Counted from the stretch's first letter, positions 1-12,200 are shown. The stretch: 60,000 nt of DNA from Hydractinia symbiolongicarpus (GCF_029227915.1 NC_079877.1:29167851-29227850), one strand, 5' to 3'. Notes: generated from the letters alone by a model not told the origin. Program-made: numbers and translations.

Positions 1-1380
1 TTTTAGTCAACCGGTTGTGCAGATTGCACCAAGCTGAAATCCACATTTCTTTTTTTCTATTAGATAGAAGAATCTTCGACTTACTCTCAAGCGAAACCTA
101 AGAGTATTAAAATAATTATTCCAGCCAAAACTTTTGCTGTCATTTATCATCGCATGGGGAACTACAACGACCAGTTTGAAGTCGGTTCACAGACATACAG
201 GGTTACAGCTGTCGACGAAAATGGTAATAAATCAGATGTGATTGTGACAAACATGGATGAAATTGATGTGGGAAGTCTTATGAAGTCGAATGCACCCACT
301 CCTTCGGGTAAAACAAAAAAAAGAAACGAAAGAGAACGTGAACCAAAAGAAAATTCGGATCAGCGTATCTATCACCACCATGATCACTATCATTATGGTG
401 AAAAAAAAGAACTCTAAGCTCGCATATATCTTACATGCCACATACCTTGATTTTGGGATTTGATTTGCTTATTGACTTACATGTTTATAATGTTTTTTTT
501 CGATGCAGGGTCACGTTTATAACTAGCTTGTATACGATACGGTCTGAAAATTATAACAATAATTATTGAGACTGCAATTAATACCCTTTTTGTTTTGTAT
601 CATGGCTCCTTCTACTGTTCTACCTCAATGTTGATGTGTAACGAGCAGAACGAGTGTAGCAGAGCAAACCTTTGCATAAGGAACGCTAACATTTTTTTAG
701 GAGGAAGGTAGGGAGTCTCTGAATTTTTGTGATGGATTTTATCGCCTTCTCCCTCGACGGATTATAGTATGTATTTTACCCAGGAGACAAAAGTTTTTAA
801 CATGGTCATTATTGGGTAAAAGTGATTTTTACGACAATTTTTCGCGAATTCATTTTAGAGATTTCTTGTTTCGGGACGCAGAAAGTGCTGCTCGTTAAAC
901 ACACCAATCAGTAATACAAATTTTTTTTTAAACAAACTATGATGGGATGGGAAGATATCACAGGCAACTTGCACGAATGTAAGAAGAATATTCTCTTTTT
1001 TAGTTATCAATCAGAATCGCATTATATACACTTTTGGTTTTGCTACTACTGTCTGTAAACACCGCTGTGGTACTATTAGTTGTTCTAAGCTCAAGGTGGA
1101 GAATTTTTCACAAACGAAACATTGGATGCTTTGCCAATGTAAACACTATATGTGGCTTAGGATATTCTAAAGAGGGCATTGTAATGAGGGAAATGTTAAA
1201 GCGTTACGTTAACAGCGAGGAAAGAGGTTTGCCATGGCAATGGCAATACATCAAAATAAAACTACACGTTTGAATTGGGAATCAAAAAAATATTTAAAAT
1301 TTAGAAGCCTGTTTCTTTTACATTTTTATGTTAGAGTGGTAACAAAAACTACATGTAGCTACAAAAGAATATTTTTTTCT
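1..1380 (+). repeat. Left arm of a large inverted duplication
   Basis: This stretch matches, in reverse complement, about 16162-17700. Shared landmarks in the same order are the terminal exon ending in a His-rich tail, a Cys-Ala-Gly-type run with poly-T near 500 (poly-A near 17160 in the other arm), a segment about cells of sequence near 1034-1270, and a block around 1345-1375 that matches 16165-16200. The arms are diverged, with many substitutions and small indels, so the duplication is old. The left arm runs off the window edge, so its full extent is unknown. Confidence 0.75.
64..417 (+). CDS. Last exon of an aerolysin-like secreted protein gene (partial)
   Basis: A pyrimidine-rich tract ending in TTAG at 60-63 gives a 3' splice site, and an open frame then runs to TAA at 415-417. 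The residues begin with a Ser/Thr-rich beta-like strand, pass through a conserved NYNDQFEVGSQTYRV-type segment, and end in a basic, Glu-rich linker and a His-rich tail finishing in EKKEL. The exon is clearly paralogous to 17283-17642 on the other strand, which belongs to a gene with a signal peptide and an amphipathic Ser/Thr-rich segment typical of aerolysin/ETX-MTX2 pore formers. Earlier exons lie outside the window. Family assignment comes from the paralogue and is an inference. The C-terminal KKEL resembles an ER-retrieval signal but is not the canonical KDEL. Confidence 0.6.
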   Translation: MEESSTYSQAKPKSIKIIIPAKTFAVIYHRMGNYNDQFEVGSQTYRVTAVDENGNKSDVIVTNMDEIDVGSLMKSNAPTPSGKTKKRNEREREPKENSDQRIYHHHDHYHYGEKKEL

Positions 1381-1402
1381 TAGTCTAAGCTGATGTCGGT
1401 GT

Positions 1403-1973
1403 TTACTTTACATTAGGCATATAATGTTCAACATTTGTTGGTAAAAGTCTGTTTGAAGTCGACGTATTACTATGCGAAGCTAGCGTTAGCTGCCTGTCGA
1501 ACTTTTTGATATTTGAAAACGTGGTTTGGATTTCATGCTTTGCCATGCAGAGTTCTTTTTCTTTTAATATTCTAAGATTACTTATAACCGATTTGGTAAG
1601 CAATTCTATTGAAACGAGTTCCTTTGCATTGCTTTCAAATGACAGCTCATCTTTTAAACTTTTAATAACTGATAGTTCCATATTATGGAGAAAAAAGTTT
1701 TTCGGGATTTCCTCTCCTTTATTACATTTAATTTTTAGTGACGTTGGTTTACTCGTACACCACGACTTCCATAATCTTTTACTTGTTCCCTCAGAACTTA
1801 TAAACACCGAATATGGTGTCATCTTGGTTTTTTTCGTCAAAATCATCATTGCATGAAATATATGAATTCCCGATCTTCACTTCATTTAGCTCTTTTTCCT
1901 CTTCATCTTCATCGATTTCCATGCTTTGAAATTGTCGTATTGTACTTAGATTGGCTTTACTTCTGTTGAACAC
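1403..1973 (-). pseudogene. Coding-like exon of unknown function with one frameshift
   Basis: Two minus-strand open frames overlap near 1791-1849 and read sensibly as one protein only if the frame changes by one base near 1800. The upstream part has an acidic run (IDEDEEEKELNEV) and starts after a plausible 3' splice site (pyrimidines then CAG) near 1974. The downstream part is Lys/Ser/Leu-rich with no recognisable domain. No homologous family was recognised. It could be a decayed host exon, or an intact exon if the apparent shift is an assembly error. Confidence 0.35.
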
Positions 1974-1979
1974 ATAAAA

Positions 1980-3399
1980 GTCAAAACTCCAAAATTTATA
2001 TAGCGATACAGCTCTCTCCCTTTTAGCCTATCTTACATCTTTTTTAGATGTGTTGCACCTTTGGACACGTGCAGAGAATTGCGTTAACGTGAAAATCAAA
2101 ATTTTAAATGTTTTTGAGAGCTAACCGAGCGTCAACGTTACTTTAAATGAGCGTTAAATTGGCATGTTTTGACGTTTTCACTATGAAAAATTTTCAAATA
2201 TTGCTTAACGCGATTATGCGCACTGCATTATCGTTGCGTTAGCGCGCACTGAAAACCAAGCTTGGGATGAAACCAACCCAATGCTTGGTCAAGTTGTACT
2301 TACTAGTTACATGCGTTTACTAAGGTGAAATTACGAAAACATACTTAATAGGAGAAAATACGCACAACTATGCTTTTTCACTAAAATAAATTACGTAAAA
2401 ACTAGCCGAAATTCCGTGGAAGAATCCACTGAACTCTCATTTAATGCAATTAAGGGATGCTAAACAAACACATACAGTATATTAATTTGAATTTTTAAAA
2501 CTCCCAATCTAACCTCGGCTTTGTGTCTCCTTTATATAATGGAACGGCAAAAAGAGAAAATAAGACCTGAGATTGTGACTGTTCACAGTCTGTACTACTC
2601 TATATTTATACATGTTTAAACAAAACGTTTGAAAATATAAGCAGGTGCAACAAAAAAATTAAAATTAAATAAAAATTCAATATGTGCAACAACATGAAAG
2701 GCGTTTAACAACCGTTACGTAAACAACAAAATCTGCTAAAATTTATACTTGCTTTGTAATGCTAGAAAACGCCAGGAGAAAGTATATCAGACAATAAAAA
2801 AATTCAACATATTTCACTAATTCGTACAAAAAAGTTATTACAAAATGTCCACACTGTACAATTTGTAACACGTCATAATAAAACCAGATATTAAATCTAT
2901 TGCATACAGCAACCCTTTCAACGTTACACACAAAATAAAAGAAATGAACAGTTATCAACTTAAACCATTACCACATCTTGTATGTTTACCGCAATATTTC
3001 AATTCAAAAAAATTAAAGCAAAAGTTTGCCTAACAGGCCCAAACTCATAATCAAGAAAATCAATTATTTCGTTTTTCTCTATGAAGAAAACAGCGCAAGC
3101 GTGCTGTGCATGATAACAATGCAGTGTTTTCGAATTCAAGAATCGAAAATATATCAAAAGATTGCAGCGTTAACAGTTGTAAACATCGATTTAAATTTGT
3201 TTGCAATTTTATTGTTTAGAATAACGACAACAACAGCGAATCGCCACACTCTGTAGTGTTGAAAACAGTAACAACAGAAAATTACTTTTTGCTGTTTATA
3301 TAAGTTCCTCTTTAAGAAAAACCATTATGATCCATCAAGTAAAGACGACAGTAAACAGACAACACAGAAATAAAAGGACATTTATATAATTTGAAAACA
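1980..3399. other. Gene-free A+T-rich stretch
   Basis: Only short open frames without coding-like composition were seen on either strand. No recognisable repeat was found except scattered A/T runs. The right end is taken up by a Helitron-like copy starting at 3400. Confidence 0.5.
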
Positions 3400-3504
3400 C
3401 TAGTCGTTAGTCCGTGGAAAAATCCACAGGTTCGCCGTCGCAGCTAAGCTACCATTTTGCGTGACAGACCGATGGACAGACGTATACGGGCATTATAATA
3501 TAGA
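3400..3504 (-). mobile_element. Short Helitron-like non-autonomous element, copy 1
   Basis: Read on the minus strand the unit begins TCTATATTATAATGCCCGTA, contains TCTGTC repeats, and ends in a stem-loop (a CCTGTGG/CCACGG-type stem around TTTTT) followed about ten bases later by CTAG and then T. A 5' TC, a 3' hairpin, a terminal CTRR and insertion between A and T are the Helitron signature. At about 105 bp it has no coding capacity. Sister copies are at 10721-10834, 5071-5211, 12523-12788, 15989-16161 and 23004-23120. Confidence 0.6.
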
Positions 3505-3705
3505 TTTTTTTCTGCATAAAAAAACATAACAATTGCATATTTAACATAATTACAAACATATGTAGATATATACACTACAAACTATATGTAAACTTTAAAG
3601 TCGTTTTTAAAATATATATAATAAAAATACAACAATAACAAAATATATGTGTATGCTTGAATATCTCTGAAAATGCAAACACTTACTATTTTCCAGACTA
3701 ATCCT

Positions 3706-4050
3706 TGTCTACATTTTGATTCCATTGAAGCAAAGAAAAGTGAACGAATTCAAGGAAACAATTTGGAACTTTTACAGAATACGAAAACAGATAGATATAT
3801 ACATGCCAGACAGTGTACCTAACCACATGTACGCATTTTCATATCAATATGAGTTGGAAGAATTTTACAAATTGCAAAAACTTGATATAGGTTTTTCTTC
3901 TTTTTTTGAAAATGAGAGTTACAGATAAAGATTTAAAAAAAGTTGCCTTCTTTTCAGAAGTGCCTAAAACTTATGATGATTATCCAGCAAGCGAATTATA
4001 CCTACTCCCAAAGACCTTCAGCATGAAGAATATGTTCAAGCATATCTAAC
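3706..4050 (+). pseudogene. Possible decayed coding stretch, unknown
   Basis: After a 3' splice-like site (TTTTCCAG at about 3692-3699) three partial frames in succession read as coding-like peptides, including an aromatic-rich segment (FSYQYELEEFYKLQKLDIG) and then FFSEVPKTYDDYPAS in another frame. At least one frameshift is needed to join them. No family was recognised. It may be a relic of the same mobile or duplicated gene as the neighbouring alpha-kinase relic, but it lies on the opposite strand. Confidence 0.25.
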
Positions 4051-4227
4051 CTTAAAAAATCAAATAAAAAATTAAACCAACTAGTATATATGCTATATGT
4101 CACCAGATATAATGTATTATTGCAGTTTCGTTTGAAGAATAACAGCAACAACAAAAATTATGTAAAAGTTGTTTTCCATTGACACCAATCAATTTTTTGC
4201 AAGTATACTGATTAAAAAAGTTTTATA

Positions 4228-4846
4228 TGCCTATAAATTTCCCAAACAAAATAATTCACCTCTTTCAAAATTACTATCAATGCTAGCTATTTCTGGTTCA
4301 AACAAATTATATTTCGAGCCTTGAATATCCACAAGAAGAAGTTTTTGGTTCGATTTAATGAATGAAAAATGAGCCAAACTTTCGGACAACATTTTCAAAA
4401 TATCTTGTGGTTCATCAACAATCTGTCCATCGTTGCTGATATACTTCCTGAAGACCCCATTTTGAAATATTTCAATTGTAATATTTTCATCGTTTGGTTT
4501 AATTTTCCCAAAAACAACTTTGTATTCTATATTTTTTCCATCATAACCAATTCGTTTCAATTCATTAGCAATTTTTTAAGTATAATTTTTTGCCAACATG
4601 TACATTTGCACAGATTTTCTGGCATGGGCGTCTGGGGTTTCTTAAATTTCATCGAGAAATTTTAATGTTTCCACATTGTATTTTTCTTACCACAAATGTT
4701 TTATCATCGTCTGGAAAAGGGGTAGCTCTGAATACTTTACGAAACGCCCCATGACTGACCACATTCAATTCCTCAATTTAGAATTTTTTTGCCCAAACAA
4801 TATTTTCTATGTTAAATGTTGAACAATCAATTTCTGTAAACATTCA
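4228..4846 (-). pseudogene. Alpha-kinase domain relic
   Basis: The minus strand reads as an atypical (alpha) kinase domain. An N-lobe VSHGAFRKVFRA-type segment and FVVRK (the Lys position) are followed by a helix with FLDEI, and then the diagnostic LLLVDIQG...LFEPEIAS stretch (family motif DIQG...LTDPxI). The reading needs one frameshift near 4665 and passes at least three in-frame stops (near 4777, 4650 and 4578). It ends before the zinc-binding His/Cys tail expected at the C-terminus. Alpha-kinases (eEF2K, TRPM6/7 and vwkA families) phosphorylate residues in helices and are strongly expanded in cnidarians. The intact stretch of 109 residues at 4231-4560 is the best-preserved part. This is a dead copy rather than a working kinase. 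Confidence 0.65.
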
Positions 4847-5070
4847 TTTCATATCACTTATAACTTTGTTTACTTTTAGCATACTTGAGACACTTTTGAC
4901 TTTGGTTGTGCCTTTGTTAATTGCTTAGATAAGTTTAGTGGCACACTTTTAGGAATATTATATGTTGGTTTCATGAAGCTTCTGCTTGTGATAGTTGAAG
5001 AAATTGCTTTTGTTGACGAGGTTATTGTTTTACTTTGTTGACGTGCGTTATCAAGAGAATTATAATTAAA

Positions 5071-5211
5071 TTAGTCGTTGCCCGTGGAAAAATCCACGGA
5101 GCCTCCCGTCGCAACAAAGTGGATAAAAATATATCGCATATATAACATCATTTTCTAACTCAGTGGGGGGTCCGCGCAGAGAGAGACACACGACAGCTAT
5201 TATTATAGAGA
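5071..5211 (-). mobile_element. Short Helitron-like element, copy 2 (second subfamily)
   Basis: The minus strand starts TCTCTATAATAATAGCTG, has TCTGCGCGGACC, and ends with the CCGTGG/CCACGG hairpin and a CTAA terminus followed by T. The hairpin end is shared with copy 1 but the body is different, so there are at least two subfamilies with a common 3' end. Confidence 0.55.
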
Positions 5212-5284
5212 AGTATTTTCTTTAACAAATCGGAGCTACTTTGAGGTTGGGAAATTGGGAAAGCTTTGTATGTAATAGCCCCCC

Positions 5285-5500
5285 TCCCCCTGTAAAAAGC
5301 AAGAAGGTACTTTGTCCTTGAAATGTTCATTACATGCATTTTTAATGGAACATATCGTCACTTCTTCCTCCAAAAAGCTGACAAATTCCTGAGGTCCAGT
5401 TTGCTTGTACTTTTTAGCTTCTTCTGTGGCCTCAGATTTGAGTTGCTGAACGATCTTTGCAATTTAATATAGTTGCTCCAATATCTGTATCGCTTTTTCT
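5285..5500 (-). pseudogene. Decayed coding-like fragment (helical), unknown
   Basis: One minus-strand frame gives a helix-rich peptide with VQQLKSEATEEAKKYKQ and FVSFLEEEVTICSIKNAC, broken by an in-frame TAA near 5466. Charge pattern and lack of low complexity argue for coding origin. It lies about 440 bp upstream of the alpha-kinase relic on the same strand and could be another exon of the same dead gene. That link is a guess. Confidence 0.3.
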
Positions 5501-5504
5501 GTCT

Positions 5505-7385
5505 ATTTTTTTCATCGTCTTTTACTTCATGTCCCTTTCAAAACTTTTCCATTTTTCTACATATTTGTTTTGAAAGCACGTGAGGCTAAATATATTCCGT
5601 CATATGCCGCAATAAAGGTTATCCTTTAAAACAACATTGGCAGCAATGGGTCACGCAGATAATTTTTATTCCGATTTAATTTTATTGAAGCATTTTGATT
5701 AAAAATTAAACAAGAAATGCTGCGCATATAAACAAATCGCGTGCCAGTTTTCTTTGACTGGCTCCGAGAATGCTAAAAGTGGCAAAAAGAAAAGTATGAC
5801 GTTATTTCACGGACAAAGTACACGGACAAAGTACCTGCCCGTGACGTAACTCGATAGAAAGGTTTCTAGGCGAGGTCTCGACGGATGGGAAACTGTTACT
5901 ATGATTTTTTTCTGTTCATAAATGCTTTCCCGCCCATGGAGATCTCGTTGAGGATATTCGTGATGGCTGTATGAACGCAAACCCATTCTGTTAGTTCATA
6001 TCAAGTAAGGGTTTCGGACCAAATTTTGGCCTTGAATTTACTGGAAATTATTTACTGTTTCCTACAACCATTGAAATTATCAGGTTTAGAAACATAATCA
6101 AACTCAGCTTTTCTAACATTTGGATTTCGACCATGTTTTCAAAGTCACTGACACCATGTACACGCTTTATTTGACCATTATAATAGATTAGATTTATTTA
6201 ATTAACATGCCGACATGTGTCCCTACTTGCCACTGAAACATTTTCCACATGAACAGACCCAAAGTTTGTTTTTATCTAGGTGGGTATAATGGAAGGACGC
6301 GTGAGCATTTACAACAGGGCAGACTTGAAATCGTTCATTAAGCATGAAAGGTTGGTTTACAGTATCCTACGGGTTTACAGTTGATGCTGCTCAATAAATA
6401 AATTCTTCAGTTTATATAAAATAGTTTTCTAAAAAGCGTCCTGATAGGCGTAAAAAATAATGAAAAGGTCTTACAGGCTAAAAAAATTCGGATTCTTGTT
6501 TGTGTGTAATTTTGTTCACTATACCTAGGTCGCCGGTAGCCTGTTTTGTACAGAACTTCTACAATGTTGTTCCGTTATTTGAAATAATTAGGTATTATCC
6601 TGTGGTATATCCTGAACTTGCAAAATGTTTTATGTAGCACAAATATACAAAAAGTGAAAAATTACTACTTTAACAATACTGCACTACACTTAATAATCAC
6701 TAGAAAGAAACGAAGACGTTTTAGCATATCCATTTACTAAATATCATTGCTTGTGGTGTAGCGATGTTTTGGAAATGTTTTATTATACCCGTGACATGAC
6801 TAAAATCTTTATCAAATTTAAAGGGAACCTGGGGTATAAAATGATGTTGGACTTTTATTATAGAGCCTAAAAAGTTGGTTAACACGTCTTTTTAAATTTT
6901 TTAGAAAGCTCCCTTCGTTCTCAAGATATTCACATTTAAAGAATTTCAGATTTAATTATGCTGCATGAATTATGATGTCATATTTCAATAATAGCAAATT
7001 TGGAGATTTTTTTTCATCAGTAATTTTAGAACTGTTAAGGGGTATACATTCAAACTTTATTAATGTGTAGATATTAAAAGGTTAATTAATTAACATAAAT
7101 TTTTTGGCAAAAATGACACTCGCTTGCTCGTCCCAGGCCTCATATTTTTTTTGATGACTCAATAACTCGGGATCTCAAACTTGGTTTGCAATCAAATTTT
7201 GTGGGTAAGCTTGTATAAGCCCTATATGTTTAAGATATTTAAGATTTGACCAAAAAGTTAGATCCTACAAGTTTAGAAACAAAAAAAGAAATGGAAGAAG
7301 AAGAAAGCAACAAAAAGGTTCATTGGCTTAGAAGTAACAATAAAGACTAAATCCACAATGCGACTCCGTGGTATTATTATGTAAA
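5505..7385. other. Gene-free stretch, no recognised feature
   Basis: Nothing coding was supported on either strand. The sequence is A+T-rich with some moderately conserved-looking non-coding text (around 6820-6900) that may be an old interspersed repeat. No second copy was found in this window. Confidence 0.45.
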
Positions 7386-8700
7386 CTAGCCGGGGAACCG
7401 GGAGTCGAAACGCCGGTTAAGCCACTAGTAACTGTGTTACCTGGCGTTGAACGACTGGAAAAGCGATTAATAAGAGGTTGTGCCACACATTCAGATAAAG
7501 CGCTTTAGTATAGTATCTCATAAATTGAGTGGCGCACACAACATTATGGTCTTTCCGGTTTAATATATTTTGAAAAAAATAACTTTTAACAACTTTAGCT
7601 AACATAAAAACACAGTTTACAACTCATTGCTACCCTGTTATTGAAAAAACAATTGGCCAACCTTTTTTATTTTTCAGAGAGCGTTCCCGCTAAAAGTTCA
7701 GAGATGAATATTACTCCGGGCTGAGGGATGAGACAGACGAACAATGACACATATCCATATATAGGCAGAATACCCTTTTTGAAAAAAAAAAGACATTTTC
7801 GTAACTTCGGATAAACAGAAACTCAGGAAACAGCCATCATTAACATTGGACTAAGCACTTTGTACAAGTAAACTGTGTCGTTAATGCATTTAGGCGTAAT
7901 ATATCATTTTCAAAAAAAATTTATTGCAACTTCGGTTTAAATAAAAACACGGGAAAAACAGCCTGTCGCTGTCCAGCTAAAAAAATCACTTAGAAATTCT
8001 ATTTTGTGCAGTAAGTTTTCATGACACTAATAAAAGGTTTTGCTAACTACTTAACTGCCTTTAACATAACAAATATTGATTAAGAATTTTGTCGTAGCTA
8101 GCCCAAACTGCATTTGCCTACTTTTAGCCTAGAAGTAGCTAGAAGAGAGCCACAACCCCAACATAAAAATAAATAAAAATATACCAAACTTTAAAATAAT
8201 AAGAATAAATAAGGCTAGCCAGCTAGCTGGTTCAGGAGGATGCTGCCTTGAAATCCATGTTAGCTAGCTAAAATTGTTGCGCCGTAGATTAGTGGTTATA
8301 GCTCTCGTACTCTGTGTGAGAGACCAGGGTTCGCTTCTTATTAACGGCTATTCAGCATGGGCGAGTGAATGTTACCATAGCCCCGGGTTAATCCAAGCCA
8401 CGTGAGGAAATTGGGGAGATGGCTCCATGTGTGGGCCGTTGGATGCTGCCGGGAGTTGTCTAGTAGAGCGCGGGCCCTAATTGTCTGAATATCTCAAAAT
8501 GAGCATTAAATATCTAGGACTCTCCATCTAAGGGATTGACTCTCCTGGAAATAATAGACAGGGTATATCCCTCGATATTAGTGAGGCTAGCCATGTAAAA
8601 TATGCACATCTATCTATCTATCGAAAATTTTGAAATTGGTTTGTTTCAGATTTACAAACTTAATAGGCAAAAACATAGACGCAAAGAAGAGAATATCTTA
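7386..8700 (+). repeat. R1 interspersed repeat, copy 1 (split by a SINE)
   Basis: About 1.3 kb homologous to 10835-12200 (same strand) and, in reverse complement, to 42960-43503 plus 56611-56760. Within it a roughly 110-130 bp module recurs: AAGCGCTTAGTACAGGTA, then GTCGCACATG, then a TAATACCCTTTTT/poly-A run, then a conserved AAAACACAG stretch with GTTACCCCGT. No coding capacity was seen. The edge reads CTAGCCGGGGAACCGGG and copy 2 has a GGCGTT/AACGCC hairpin near that edge, so it could be a larger Helitron-derived or satellite-bearing element. The SINE at 8278-8620 interrupts it. Confidence 0.65.
8278..8620 (+). mobile_element. tRNA-derived SINE
   Basis: The head looks like a tRNA: an A-box TAGATTAGTGG at 8285-8295 and a B-box GGTTCGCTTCT at about 8328-8338, the spacing of an internal RNA polymerase III promoter. 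A body of about 250 bp follows and the tail is a short TCTA repeat at 8604-8618. It sits inside R1 copy 1: R1 text breaks off at TAGCTAGCTAAAATT and resumes at AAAATTTTGAAATTGG. The AAAATT on both sides is a possible target-site duplication. No second copy was noticed in this window. Confidence 0.65.
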
Positions 8701-10720
8701 AGCGTTGATAGAACTGAAATTTAGGTAGTTAAATAATTATATCAACCCAACGATTCGCAGCTTGATAAAGAAGAGGGAATATAACAAATATGGCGACCTT
8801 GAATTCGGCCACTCGAAAGAAACGACTCGTACCTAAACCCCCAGATCTCGGTTTACTTGAACAAAATCCGCCTCGTTAAAAACATGAAAATTTTGTCTTT
8901 TTATCTGTAAGTTTCTCTCTAAATTTAACAGGTATTTGTGTATTGAAACATACAATCACAAACAAAACAAAAATTGCCCACATGAAACACAACTCTACCA
9001 ACTTATAGCTGGCAAATGGTAGTTTATGTCGGCAATTTTTTGCCATAAGAAATAAATTTAGTTAGAAAGGTTGACGTGTGAATACTTTCATAGGGACAAA
9101 ATCTTACCTGAACAAAACTTTACATGTCTCTCATATACGTTTTCTTTCCTGATGATTTTAAAATTAGATGGGGGGGGGGGTTAATGAGGTAAAAATATGT
9201 TGTTTACGGACAAGCTTACACTGTGAAAAATACTTTTTTTATCTTAAAAAATATTGATTCGTCTGTACAGGGGGCTGAACTTGTATAAAAAGGCACAAAA
9301 AGTTGTGCAAATGAAAGCGTGTGGAATAAAAACGAGTGAAACTTTTGTTTGAATTGCATTAATTATTTTGCACCCCAATAATAGCAACTTGCACTAATAA
9401 GTTTCACGCAACACAAATTATTAAGATAGGCACCAACGTAAATTGAATGAGTTACATGCTTAAATACTGTTAACTTTTCCCACAAAAACCCTAATTCTAC
9501 ACTAATTAATTTTGATTTACTGAAAATGACAAAATAATTATGTATCAGCTTGATAAAGATTTATATACATAATGCCCTCTTCAAATCATTGAAGCGCTAC
9601 CTTAAAAAGGCAATGATTGGATAGTAACCTGGTGTTAACTTAGTTTATGCTACAATTGTGTTATTGTTCCTCATTTTTTGAATGTTTAATCATTTTAAGA
9701 TCAGATTTGAATTAAACGAGAAAGTAAGAGTAACTCCTAAATACTGAAACATTTAATAAAACTCTTTAAAAATTCAATTTTACATAAAAAAATTTGTTTA
9801 TATCATAGAATGTCCGAAATTTCTAGATCAACAATCGTGCCCAGGGTTTTATGGCCAGATTATGCGAACGCATCATAAGGAATACGTTAATTTATTTTAT
9901 CAAAATTTGGCGTAACTTTAGCGGTTAGGAAATTTATGTTCCAGCAACAGAAAACATCCTAATAATTGTATTGTCTCACGAGTAAATAAATACAGGAAAA
10001 ATTATCTTGATAACTGCTATAAACATCTTTAAAGGTTGAAAAGAAGTTGTGCTGATGTGAAGGTTACATAATACTTTGATATAGTTTAGCTAGCTGTACT
10101 GAATAGAACTTTTGCTTGCTGAACTTAGCTAGCTAGAATAGTTCATTGTTTAGATTTCAAATCCAGTTTATGGAATAAGCTTTTATTTATTGTGACGTTC
10201 TAAATCCTACGGGAGAAAAACAAAGGGAAGCAAAGAGAAGGGCAGAATATTTTCTGGATATATGTGGTAGACATATGTATGTATATGTTGTAGACAGTAA
10301 GTATATGTAGCTTCAGATTATAAAAGCCTGCTTTAGATATATATCTATATTTGGGATGGAAATGAAGTATATATATGTTGTTTTTAGTGGAGTTAAGGGT
10401 TATAAATAAATTAGAAATGAAATTTAAAATATAGAACATAAGCTTTTCTGATTGGTACAATTGTTGAAGTCTCGCTTCATAGATATTCAGTAATCTTGAA
10501 ATTTGTTTACAAAAGGTTTTAGATAGTTTACGAAAGTTTCTAAACATTTTGCTACGTAAAAGATCAGAACTATTAAGGGATACTTTAGGGGAATTAATTT
10601 TTGTAAAAACTAATTTTCGAAACACTAAATTCTTACGAGAACTATATTTTTGCAAAGTTAGCAAGCTTAAAATACCTTCTTAATTTGGATACATTAACAA
10701 GTATGAGAGTATGTACTGAA
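8700..10720. other. Gene-free A+T-rich stretch
   Basis: No supported gene. A G-run lies at 9171-9180. The 154-codon open frame at 10200-10664 on the minus strand is A/T-driven and judged a chance frame. Confidence 0.45.
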
Positions 10721-10834
10721 CTAGTCGTTAGCCCGTGGAAAAATCCACGGGTTCGCCCGTCGCAGCTAAGCTACCATTTTGCGTGACAGACAGACAGACG
10801 GACGGACAGACGTATACGGGCATTATAATATAGA
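10721..10834 (-). mobile_element. Short Helitron-like element, copy 3
   Basis: Nearly identical in layout to the copy at 3400-3504, but better preserved. The hairpin is CCCGTGGAAAAATCCACGGG on the plus strand, a CTAG terminus is preceded by A on the plus strand, and TATAGA at the other end is followed by T. It abuts the left edge of R1 copy 2 directly. Confidence 0.65.
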
Positions 10835-12200
10835 TAGCCGGGAAACCAGGCGTTGAAACGCCGGGGTAAGCCACAAGTCAAGGTGTGACCCGCCATTGAA
10901 CACTATGTGGAGTGCTTAATAAGAGCCGTAAACTATACTACACGGTCAGGTGGAGCGCTTTAGTACAGGTACGCAGTATGTCGTTAATCAAGTAAAGCGC
11001 ACACAACACTATAGTGTTTCGGCTGTAGTGTATTTTTGAAAATATAACTCTACTGTAACTTTAGCCAAAATAAAAACACAATTTACAACCATTTGTTACC
11101 CCGTCATAGGAAAAACAATTGGTCAATTTTATTTTATTTTGCGAAATAAGTTTCAGTAAAGGTTAACAAATTAATTGTGACATTGGACTGAGCACTTAGT
11201 ACAGGTAAATCGTGCGACACATGCGTTTAGGCTTAAGACCCTATTCAAAAAAACTATTGAAGCTTTGGTTTACAAAACACAGAATACACTCTGTTGAAAC
11301 GCCGGGTTAAGCCACAAGTAGCTGTGTTACCCAGCAACACCAGATTGAGTGATTAATAAGAACCGTCAACTGTGCCACACATTCAGGTAAAGCGCTTCAG
11401 TACAGCCATATAGTGTGTAGAAAATCAAGTGAAGTGCACACAACTTTATGGTGTTTCCGGTGTAATATACTATTCAAAAAATAACTTTCAACAACTTAGG
11501 TAAAATAAAAACCCAGATTACAATTCAATGTTACCCCGTCATAGCGAAAGCAGCTGGCCAACCTTCTTTATTTTTCAGGGAATGTTCCCGGGAAAAGTTC
11601 AAAAAAATGTTAAGCTGAGCGCTTAGTATAGGTAAACAGTGTGTACTTTTTTTCTGTAAAAAACGTTATCACAACTTCGGTTAAACAGAAACACAGGAAA
11701 CAGCCCGTTGTTACCACCGAACTAAGCGCTTAGTACAGCTAGACTGTGTCGCACATGAGTATAGGCATAACACCATTTTTAAAAAAACTTTATCGCGACT
11801 TCAGTTTAAAAAAAATCAGGAAACCGCCTGTCGTTATCAAGTTCAGTTAAAAAAATATATACTCAGCAATTTTATTTTTCAGCATAAGCTTTCATAGCAG
11901 TAATAAAATTGGTAGCTGCCTATAACTGCATTTAGCTACTTTCACTTTTTAGCCAGAGGTAGAGCTAAAAGGAGCTAGATAGGTAGACCCAACTTCAACA
12001 TAAAAATAAAGAACAATATACCAAACTGAATAAAAACTTTAAAAGAATAGGAATAAATAAAGATAGCTATAGCTAGCTGCCTCAAAATGTACGTTGTGTA
12101 GCTAGCCAAAAACTTAAAATTGGTTTGTTTAAGATTAAGAAAATGTGATGAAATATTCACCTTAACATGTGAAAACAAACTAAATAATCCTATAGGATAA
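10835..12200 (+). repeat. R1 interspersed repeat, copy 2
   Basis: Uninterrupted copy of the repeat at 7386-8700, with the same internal modules. It contains a GGCGTT-GA-AACGCC hairpin at 10850-10863 near its left edge. It covers the site where the SINE broke copy 1 (TAGCTAGCCAAAAACTTAAAATTGG), which confirms that the SINE was inserted into a pre-existing R1. Confidence 0.65.

Noticed and set aside
1034-1273. Open frame with an apparent protein match to 16104-16409
   Set aside because: The similarity is explained by the inverted DNA duplication; frames are not conserved as a protein.
8278-8345. A functional tRNA gene
   Set aside because: A and B boxes are present but the arms do not pair as a cloverleaf and the unit continues for about 280 bp into a SINE body.
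10200-10664. 154-codon open frame on the minus strand
   Set aside because: A/T-driven composition, no recognisable domain, no splice or start context; a chance frame is likelier.
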